In this document: one piece after another, positions 1 through 6,912 of the stretch | Numbering within the stretch: the stretch's first letter is position 1 | Layout: each line of letters opens with the position of its first letter | From: Saccoglossus kowalevskii | Lineage: Eukaryota > Hemichordata > Enteropneusta > Harrimaniidae | Length of the DNA stretch: 12,392 nucleotides | Direction: 5' to 3' | Assembly (NCBI RefSeq): GCF_000003605.2 | Contig: NW_003118933.1 | Coordinates: 93,816-106,207 of the forward strand | Translations under genes and position numbers: made by a program | Notes under the pieces: generated by a model | Told to the model about the DNA's origin: nothing | Databases searched by the model: none | Seen by the model: only the letters and a program-made list of their open reading frames with translations

Positions 1-68
1 AAAAGCGAGCGATTGAAAAGGGTAAGCGGGCGAGAGGTTGATCGAAATGAGTTCTGTACTTCTTTGTT

Positions 69-239
69 TGATGAAGCGATGCTGATGCCACATTGTCGCC
101 ATAGCGGCCATAATGAGGCCACAATGAAGCGAAGCGTTAACCGCCCAACTTTTTTATGTCACGACATTGATGCGATGCTGAAGCCATAACAATGCCATAA
201 TGATGCGATGCTGAAGCGAAGGTGAAGCTGAAGTGAAGC
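69..239. repeat. Degenerate GATGC/GAAGC-rich repeat tract
   Basis: Short imperfect units built from GATGAAGCGATGCTGATGCC-like words recur through this stretch. The clearest is a 17-bp exact direct repeat (TGATGCGATGCTGAAGC) at 168-184 and 201-217, with further GAAGC/GATGC words around it. No open frame of any length runs through it. It may be the edge of a larger interspersed or tandem repeat that extends left of the window. Confidence 0.5.
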
Positions 240-267
240 CAAAGCTTCCGCGAGAACTGTACTGTTT

Positions 268-283
268 ACACACACACACACAC
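268..283. repeat. (AC)8 microsatellite
   Basis: A perfect dinucleotide run of eight AC units. It is non-coding and likely length-polymorphic. Confidence 0.85.
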
Positions 284-1241
284 TAACCGCAAAGATACAA
301 TAATTACCGGGTTGATTTTGTGAAGGAGAATGTATTTGAAATACAAGATCGTGAACATATTACTGGCTGAAACGTTTTAAATGAGTTTTATTTAACTTTT
401 TACAAGAGACATTAATATTGCAACAATAATTTGTTTGTTTCTGTTTTTACTCTGCAGCATTCGTATTTCGAATATATTTCATTTTCAAATTCAAACTGTT
501 CTAAATTGTGAAACAATGTCTTAATTCCAAAAATATTGGCACTGTGACCGAACTCATTAATATTCATATAGCTCATTAATATTTATGACCGACCGGCACT
601 CGCGTTGGGTTGGCGAGATCCCTGTTTGTACTTCTGTTTTCAGTGAAAAAACTCAAAAAAGCCTATTTTAGAGAGAAACACACATACACTTCACTAGTTA
701 AAAAAAAATATATTATATTTTCACACAATTCACACAGAGCTAACTAAAAATATATAACATGTAGGTGTTCAAATGCCATCTTCACTGTGAATTACAGGTT
801 TGAATATAAGCGCCCACGAACCTGGGTCTCATCCTTAACTCAGCTAATGTAGATAGAAGAATTAGACACAGGTGATCAGAATGAAAATCATAGAAATTGA
901 GCCAGCATGAAAATGAGTGCAAAGAAAATGCAAAGATCAACAAGGTGATATTGCAATACAACCGAGTATCGATTTAGAAAATCATCTTTTGTAATCAGAA
1001 TGGGAGGTGAGCTTTTATTGCCTGGAGGGACACTGATTTTGGTGAAGACAAATTAAATCTTAGATAGTTATATCTTTTGTCACTGATTTTGGTGAAAAAA
1101 CAAGTGATCAGCTAACATAGTCACAATATTTCTGAATGACTATTCAACAATTTGGCCCTAATTTCTAAATCATGGAAAATTGAAAACCATAACTATCAAC
1201 TGTAAGCAAGAACACATGAAATGCACAATAAATTCACTTAC
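284..1241. other. Non-coding stretch, probably intron of the RS-rich gene
   Basis: No supportable exon is visible on either strand. It lies downstream of the phase-2 donor of RS-gene exon 3 (GT at 1241-1240 on the - strand), so it is probably intronic. The only structure noted is a near-exact 15-16 bp direct repeat (CACTGATTTTGGTGAA) at 1031-1046 and 1081-1096, with a 50-bp offset. Confidence 0.5.
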
Positions 1242-1337
1242 CGATCATAGTTGTCTCTGTACCTGTCTCGAGATCTCCCTCTAGTCCTGTCTCTCTCATG
1301 ATAGCGAGATGACCTGGAACGCCTCTCATCATATCTC
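1242..1337 (-). CDS. RS-rich gene, exon 3 (RS/RD/RY repeat)
   Basis: 96 bp, bounded by a TTTGTAG acceptor (AG at 1339-1338) and a GTAAGT donor (1241-1236). Read in the frame set by exon 2 it gives RYDERRSRSSRYHERDR, then TRGRSRDRYRDNYD, an Arg-rich RS/RD region with no stop. It ends at phase 2, so at least one more exon must follow left of the window or in the unresolved stretch 1-1241. Confidence 0.75.
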
Positions 1338-4300
1338 CTACAAATGACAAACATCATCATTAATTCTGAATTGAGTAAAACTTAAAAATGGTTTAAACAT
1401 CTGGGACAATTTATTTACCGTACTCGACCCCCCCACTTTTGCGCAATTTTTATATTTGGGGTGCAACTACTAGTAATTTAAAACTTGGTCTTGCGTAACG
1501 AATCTTGGTAATCGTTTTTTATATGATACAGCGTGGATATCGACTGCATAATGCGTATAACACGGTAACCGTGCATAAACTACGCTTCGACAATGACCTG
1601 TTGATACAAGTAAAATGCGGTAAATATTTCATTACGAATCTTGGTAATCGTTTTTTATATGATACAGCGTGGATATCGGCCGCATAATGCGTATAAAACG
1701 GTAGCCGTGCATAAACTACGCTGTTTACAGTTTACCTCTCAAAAATGGCTAGTTACTAGTTTTTTGGAAAAACTATGTTGTTTATTCGCTGAAATCAATT
1801 TCAACAGATCGTACTTCGACATCGATAATTCACTTCCGCATTGCGAAAGTCTTCGGGAATTTCCGAAGAATTGCGTCAGTACAACACAGCATTGTGATTG
1901 GTTAACAACCAAGTTGACCCATTAGGTCAAAGGACGCCGCTGCAGGTGAAATCTGCAAATGCATCATGGCGGAAAGTGATTTTCATCGAGAGTTTGTGTA
2001 CGATCCAACACCTTCGTCAGTGGAGATAATATGACAATTTTGACTTCGACTGTGTTCCAACTAACTCAAATGTTTTTAATTTCGTAAATTCTGGCGGTAC
2101 GTAATTAATATTGTAATAAAATGTGCATATTTTTTGTGCTCATTTCTGTTTCTTCATTGTGAAAATCAATGACGACTCAACTAACTTCGTAATTTGATTT
2201 CCTTCAAAGACGTAATCTGTCATTTGATGAATCAAATTTCATTTGCACTGTTTTTTGAGGGGGGTGCTCGGGTAAGCGTCCACCCCTAACAAATCGTTAT
2301 TTTCTGAGTTGAGGCCCCTGGGCGCTAACGCGGTAGAGTACGGTAACACAAATCATTTAGCCAAACTGGTCATCAAGTCACTGTTTCGAAAAAGAATTAA
2401 CTACATTATTATGGTTATTTTGCCTTCAGTGAATTGATAAATAAAAGTATAACATTGGTCTTAGATATATTAAATAAGTCAAAAATATAATTTTTGCTAC
2501 AAATAGAGAACTTTTGTATTTTTCAAGTACCGTAAAATTCCTTTTTGAGGCCGCAGCTTTAATAGAAGCCGCACCCCTAACTTGAGACATTGTTTCATGT
2601 TGAAATTGCCAAGTTTTGATCCCAGGGAAAAGTCTGCAATATAAGCCGCACCCCAAACTTTCACAAACCAAACAGCCACCACATATTTCAGAAATAGATG
2701 TACCATTTAATTTTAAATTAAGGCATAATTTTTCGAACATTTCAATGATTCCTGACGCTTAAATTAGATTCTAATTAAGGTTTTCCGTAGTCATTGACAC
2801 TTATTCCAGAGTACAGGTTTATTGTGGGTAACGTGACTGGGTAAACTGCGTTTCGACAATGAGCTGTTATTATCTTCAAAAGTGTTAAATTCTTCTTCAA
2901 TGCTCAGCTTATCTTTCGAGAACAACTAATTTCTTGATTTAAAAAAAAATCATGCCGTTTTCCCATCGAAATCAAAGCCGTGTTTCGTTTACCATGAGGT
3001 CGCTGAACTACATTAACATATTTAAAAGAGCTATGGTAATTTAATCACGTTGCCACCATCCAGCGTTTCGATTGGTTAATTAGCGACTTGACCTATCAGG
3101 TCAACATAACAGTTTCAAGTCACGAAAGATGTTTGAACTAACATGGCGGATATCGCATCAGATCGAGCATTCATATGTGACCAAAATCATTCGCATGCGG
3201 TGAAACTCAGTTGAATTTTCACAACAATTCAACGAATTTATTTTTTGTACATTATTATAATCACTACTAATTAATAATCAGCAATTGTAACACTTCGAAA
3301 ACAAGTAAGTTATTCACTTGTGTGAAATGCAGCATGACCGTTACCGTGATCATTTGCAACTAAGAATGCATTCGTTTTTGTTTTGACTTCTTTTAGAATA
3401 TACTTTTCGTTATCAAAAATAAGAAAATAAATATATATTACATTAAATAATATACTGAGTATTTTTTCGTTATCAATTTTTTTTTTTGATTGACTTTTTT
3501 TATTTTAATTTCCTCGATGTCTAGATTAAACATGGAATGTACAGTCACTCTGCCAGAAGTCGAACATGCCGCAATCGACTGTGTCAGACGGCTGTCTGCA
3601 CGGTTACTAAAAGAGTGACCGGTGCTAACGAATTAGTCTATTCAAGAGATTGTAGTATACAGTACCGTAATTTAAAAATGCATACAAATCTATTTGTAGA
3701 TATTATTTATTGTGCAGTATGTTATACAGTGTGAAATTTCGTTTGTGTACAAGTTTGTCTGTGTGTAAAAATTCCAAAGTGCCTTAGTATCGCAACAAAG
3801 TTGCAATCGAATGTCGTGCATCTCATTATCCCTTCTGGCCTTTGTTTTCTGAAAAAAATTCCCACTGTAACCGAAGTGAATGCTCTAATTAAAGCCGCAC
3901 CAAGACTTCACGCATCTGAATTCGTCCATTGAAAAAATTAATTTTAATTAAAGCCGCGGCCTCAAAAAGGAATTTTACGATAGTCAAATATACAATTTTT
4001 TTACAAAAATCTTTCTTAATAAATATTGAGAATTAAATGATAAGGACACAAAATGAACAAATCTGAGGTTACCCAGCATATGGTACCAGGCAAGTGGTTT
4101 CCAAAAAGTCGCTAGTAAAGCAATGCTGTTAAGAGTGTTAAGGGGTGAATCATAGAATACATAATGTATGTGAAAGCAATTGAATGATGGATGGATGAAT
4201 GAATCAAGACTTACTCAAAAATAAACTAACAACATGTACTGAATAATACAATCCAGTGACAGGCTTCATGATACCAATCAAGATGACAGTAAACTTGGAC

Positions 4301-6118
4301 AGAATACCAATGGAAGTAATTTAAATACATCATTTGAGCATTACATTCAGCCAGTGAACAGGAAATATTTAAATTTGTGCTATATTGTCAGCATGGATTT
4401 TGACAGAAACGTGATTTATCAAAACTGCTACTACCTTGGCGATGGAGATCTTCTCTGTACAACACTTTGCACTACACTTTTTACACCAGGCCCTCTAGTA
4501 TCTTCACTCTCATCACTGTCTGTATATTCGCCTTCACTCTTTTCATAACTTTCATCTCTTTCCCTTCCCCGAGGAGAATGTTCTTTTCTTTTTCTGGGTG
4601 AAGATGACTCTGCGTTTTTTCTTTTACTTTCACTTTTAGGTGATACTTCCTTACTTTTAGGTGATATCTCTAAATCAGTTTTTTGGGATTTTGCTTTAGG
4701 ATCAGTATTTTCTTCATCAGTGCTAATTTTTCTCTTTTTCTGTGACTCCTTGATAGCTTCACGTTGCGACTCTGTTCTACTGTATCGAGGGCTATCTTTC
4801 AGTTCTTCACTATCACTAGATGAACGGCTTTGGTTGTCATCACTATCTGAACTACTCTCACCACTACATTCCCTGAAATAACAGCATAGAATACACAAAA
4901 ACAATAATGTCTTTTATGTAAATGAAAAAAATATCAAAACATTCAATGTTCAATTGTTTCTTCATTTACTGGATGGCATCACATACATTCCATTTCCTTC
5001 ATCACTGTACAGTCTATATGTTCCTGATGGTATGAGGGTAAATTACAATATATGAAGAGGCTACACTACAAGGATGAAATTAAAAAATTGATTCTGTCTA
5101 TTGGACAATGTACCTGTTTCAATTAATGATGTACCAGTCCCTATCAAGATAATTTAAATATACATGGTACTTAAAAATACAATTTTCATGTTGGTTCATT
5201 ATCATCTAAAAGCTCTGAAAACATTTTTTGGAGATTAGCAACATTGAACTATTTCATTTAGCAAGCTATTAAAAACTTGATAGCCTTAGGCTTATTCACC
5301 TGTTCACAGGGACAGGCAATTTTCAAATATTCCACATAAATCTGCCTGTCTGGAACCCCTTGGATATCTCAAGAGCAGGGCATTTCAATTTTGTATGTAT
5401 ATAATATTTCCATATACAGTACTGTATTGTATTAAATCTGTGAAGGCAAGTGATTTACTATTCAGTTGTCAGTATAGCAATTTTACTTGTCCCAGGCTAT
5501 AAGACTACTCACCCCTTTACCATTGATATAGTGTTCCAAGCCATGGATGGCAAGGAATAAATTAACATTACTACACAAGTTGAATAAAACTAATATTGCA
5601 TTTGGTATCCAGTTTACATTTGATTTTGCATTTGCTATGTAATGACAATGTGTATATGCAAAATACAATTTTTAATCCTACATCCAAACTCTATTAACTA
5701 TCTCGTTAAAATGAAATATTATATACTGATTAAAACATTGGTGAAGAAACCAGCTTTCAGTTGTAACAGCGTCATTGCTTCGTCACTTTCCGGTCTGTAG
5801 AATGCCTGTAATATCCTCGTGGTACGATAGTGAATTTATTTAGATATAATGTTGTGGATATATTATCATTACCAACTGAGTCGTCCCCATGCTTATTAAA
5901 TACGTTTTAACTATAAAATATATATTTCGATCGACCTATACCAACGTGCGAATTATTTGTAGTTACACGGGAAAGTACATTATTAAAAACATCGTGTGTA
6001 TGTAGCTTTGTCCGCCATTTACTCCCGATCTTGTAAGTTGTTTCGTAAGTGATATACAATAGTTGAAATATTTTGCTAGGCTAGCCTAATATACCATTAT
6101 TACTTACCTGTCCGACAT
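1242..6118 (-). CDS. Ser/Arg-rich (RS-domain-like) nuclear protein, 5' part of gene, three exons, 3' end outside window
   Basis: Coding exons join 6118-6108, 4872-4435 and 1337-1242. Every join has GT-AG sites (GTAAGT, GTAGTA and GTAAGT donors) and phase 2, so the frame is unbroken for about 182 residues. The product begins MSDRECSGESSSDSDD. Residues 5-30 are acidic and Ser-rich. Residues 40-105 are Lys/Ser-rich with SPK and SPRK-type sites and basic stretches (KKRK 49-52, PRKRK 96-100) that could act as nuclear localisation signals. Residues 112-130 form a second acidic patch, followed by RRSPSPRR and RS/RD/RY-repeats to residue 182. Such composition is typical of splicing-related SR proteins, but no folded domain (RRM, cyclophilin, MIF4G, kinase) is reached inside the window, so the family is not named. 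The gene is divergent from CDC6 with 640 bp between the start codons. Further exons could exist between those listed. Confidence 0.72.
1497..1724. repeat. 136-bp-period partial tandem duplication inside element 1
   Basis: The segment starting near 1497 (ACGAATCTTGGTAATCG) recurs 136 bp later from 1633, near-identical for about 90 bp, with a few substitutions (for example CGACTGCAT versus CGGCCGCAT). The second copy breaks off near 1724. The short open frames that start in each copy are by-products of the duplication. Confidence 0.85.
1897..1970 (+). promoter_or_regulatory. Promoter-like core of element 1 (CCAAT box, GGTCA palindrome, ATGGCGGA)
   Basis: An inverted CCAAT box (ATTGG, 1897-1901) is followed by TTGACCCATTAGGTCAA (1914-1930), whose arms TTGACC and GGTCAA are inverted, and by ATGGCGGA at 1966. 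The same three signals in the same order and similar spacing occur in element 2 (3071, 3088, 3143). From 1966 a 22-codon frame beginning MAESDFHREF runs before a stop at 2032. It is probably the former 5' end of a transposon gene: promoter plus the start of its coding region. Function is inferred. Confidence 0.4.
2528..3982. mobile_element. TACCGTA-ended non-autonomous DNA transposon, element 2
   Basis: The ends are long inverted repeats of about 38 bp. The left end reads TACCGTAAAATTCC, TTTTTGAGGCCGC and GCTTTAAT in order, and the right end on the opposite strand matches with two substitutions. Internal to the ends, the subterminal word AAGCCGCACC recurs (near 2567, 2645 and 3893). The flanking TA at each end would be the target duplication. 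Length is about 1455 bp and no transposase frame is present. The interior from about 2843 to 3214 is related to element 1. It lies in intron 2 of the RS-rich gene. I infer a pogo/Tc1-type MITE or deletion derivative. Confidence 0.7.
3071..3150 (+). promoter_or_regulatory. Promoter-like core of element 2 (CCAAT box, GGTCA palindrome, ATGGCGGA)
   Basis: ATTGG at 3071-3075, the palindrome TTGACCTATCAGGTCAA at 3088-3104 (arms TTGACCT and AGGTCAA, 3-nt centre) and ATGGCGGA at 3143. A 23-codon frame beginning MADIASDRAF follows before a stop at 3212. The palindrome is formally an everted repeat of the AGGTCA nuclear-receptor half-site. See the matching core in element 1. Function is inferred. Confidence 0.4.
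4184..4204. repeat. Short ATGR tetranucleotide run
   Basis: Five imperfect ATGG/ATGA units in tandem, a small simple-sequence repeat in intron 2 of the RS-rich gene. Confidence 0.6.
4435..4872 (-). CDS. RS-rich gene, exon 2 (acidic/Ser-rich and basic SP-rich region)
   Basis: 438 bp encoding residues 4-150, with an uninterrupted frame bounded by a TTATTTCAG acceptor (AG at 4874-4873) and an AAG/GTAGTA donor (4434-4429). It is rich in Ser, Glu, Asp, Lys and Arg, with repeated S-P-K/R sites (for example residues 74-76, 81-83, 95-97, 103-105) that suit proline-directed or SR-protein kinases. The C-terminal end RRSPSPR is a typical RS-domain word. The composition is strikingly non-random, so it is certainly coding although the family is unknown. 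Confidence 0.85.
4873..6107 (-). other. Intron 1 of the RS-rich gene
   Basis: AT-rich, running from the GTAAGT donor at 6107 to the TTTCAG acceptor at 4873. I see no additional exon with both splice signals and matching phase, and no clear repeat. Near its 5' end, at 6012-6019, the - strand reads AAATGGCGG, a YY1-like word of the kind often found just downstream of transcription starts. Confidence 0.6.
6108..6118 (-). CDS. RS-rich gene, first coding exon (11 nt of coding sequence)
   Basis: On the - strand the ATG at 6118-6116 reads M-S-D and then AG, directly followed by a consensus GTAAGT donor (6107-6102). The phase-2 end matches the phase of the next exon and completes Arg4. The context (A at -3) is acceptable for initiation. 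An N-terminus of a few residues on its own exon is common in animals. The call rests on donor quality and phase match and has no homology support. Confidence 0.6.
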
Positions 6119-6758
6119 ATTAAATTCGTTTGAAATAACTATATATAGTGAATATTTCGAATTGTCTACTTCTTTGAAATGCACTGCAAATTTCAGTTGG
6201 AATATGGCGACTACTCAACGTCGAACGTAATCTCGTGAATAACGAGACGTCATGCCACGTGATTTCATATGGGCAACATTAAAATACGATAGATATGTAC
6301 TTAAATTCGATTTAAAATATACCGTACAATTAATATTTTTTGTAATGTTATAATAACATTAGTTGTGTGAATGTGGATTGTCGAGTGTATTTATTTTTAA
6401 AGTTCCGTTTCTTGAGGTCAAATTCAGGGTCAAAAAGCCCTGTGAATGACGTTTCCCGCCAGTCAACAACAGCCAATGAAATCACTGGATTTTACCCAAT
6501 CAGCTAAACGCGTCATTATATTTCGCGGGATTTTTATTCTTTCGGAGTTTTAGTCTCGGTGGTCTGGTTGTTACCCTTCGTTGGTTTTTCTTCTTCGTTT
6601 TCACATTTCTCCGACGTCGATCTTTGTCCATCTTTCACCTTCGCTCAGAAGACAAGTGAGTGTAACCCCAAACATCTGCGGATCGTATCTGTTAAGGTTG
6701 CAAGTGGCAATATTTGTGTTTTAAAGGGCTTTCTCTCGAACTAGAAGCAAAACAAAAC
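6119..6758. promoter_or_regulatory. Divergent promoter region between the RS-rich gene and CDC6
   Basis: 640 bp separate the two opposing start codons. Seen here: a YY1-like AATATGGCGA (6201-6210), a CRE-like GACGTCAT (6246-6253), an E-box CACGTG (6256-6261), two GGTCA words (near 6416 and 6429), then the tight CDC6-proximal cluster described separately. No TATA box sits close to a plausible CDC6 start. The + strand has no ATG between about 6540 and 6759, so CDC6 has no upstream ATG in its leader. Confidence 0.7.
6447..6530 (+). promoter_or_regulatory. CDC6 proximal promoter: E2F, CCAAT, CCAAT, ACGCGT, E2F cluster
   Basis: Within 84 bp: TGACGT (6447-6452), TTTCCCGCC (6452-6460, a textbook E2F site), CCAAT (6473-6477), CCAATCAG (6496-6503, NF-Y type), ACGCGT (6508-6513) and TTTCGCGGGA (6521-6530, E2F-like). 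CDC6 is an established E2F target in vertebrates and flies, so this arrangement predicts G1/S-phase transcription. Transcription probably starts shortly after 6530, in the pyrimidine-rich stretch. Site occupancy is inferred from motif match only. Confidence 0.75.
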
Positions 6759-6912
6759 ATGTCGGAGCAGTCCACCATCTCGTTCCAGCGACGCAAGACA
6801 CGGTCACAAACCAAATCTGAAAAGTCACCAGCGAGAATATCAAAGAAAAAGGACAACAAAGTGACAGAGGGCTTGCCGATTCACCGAAAACGACATCAAC
6901 AGAAAGATAAAG
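6759..6912 (+). CDS. CDC6: CDC6 exon 1 (regulatory N-terminus)
   Basis: Encodes residues 1-51, [17 protein letters not shown] onward. The STISFQRRK block matches the TISF segment near the N-terminus of vertebrate CDC6. S23-P-A-R is a full CDK consensus site, and the basic clusters RRKTR (11-15) and HRKRHQQK (42-49) could serve nuclear import. It ends phase 1 at a GTAATT donor (6913). The frame is open upstream to 6714, but only from a TTG, so ATG 6759 is chosen. Confidence 0.9.

Larger units (their letters stand above)
1416..2345. mobile_element. TACCGTA-ended non-autonomous DNA transposon, element 1
   Basis: Terminal inverted repeats are visible: TACCGTACTCGACC at the left end and, on the opposite strand at the right end, TACCGTACTCTACC. 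The outermost TA would be the duplicated TA target of a Tc1/mariner/pogo-type insertion, if the family assignment holds. The 930-bp interior has no transposase. It holds a 136-bp partial tandem duplication and a promoter-like core shared with the neighbouring element at 2528-3982. It sits in intron 2 of the RS-rich gene. Family assignment is inference from the TA ends; the inverted ends themselves are seen. Confidence 0.6.

Noticed and set aside
1505-1925. Two + strand open frames with the same start (60 and 94 codons)
   Set aside because: Their shared N-terminus comes from the 136-bp tandem duplication in element 1. The remainder is unrelated transposon sequence.
2426-2740. Overlapping - strand open frames of 104 and 69 codons
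   Set aside because: They straddle the left end of element 2 and its TIR, with no recognisable domain and no splice context.
3537-3734. 65-codon + strand frame in element 2
   Set aside because: No start context, domain or homology that I recognise; isolated in the transposon interior.
5483-5668. 61-codon - strand frame in RS-gene intron 1
   Set aside because: No matching splice signals in the required phase 2, and AT-rich composition unlike the RS-gene exons.
6559-6744. 61-codon frame in the CDC6 leader
   Set aside because: It does not start with ATG and lies in the 5' untranslated region, out of frame with CDC6, with no family resemblance.
6653-6745. Possible small intron in the CDC6 5' leader (CAA/GTGAGT donor, ACTAG acceptor)
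   Set aside because: The intron would be about 90 bp with a poor polypyrimidine tract. It would not alter the protein and cannot be supported without transcripts.
6714-6758. In-frame N-terminal extension of CDC6 starting at 6714
   Set aside because: The codon there is TTG, not ATG. ATG 6759 is the first ATG in the leader, has A at -3, and gives an N-terminus matching the vertebrate TISF region.
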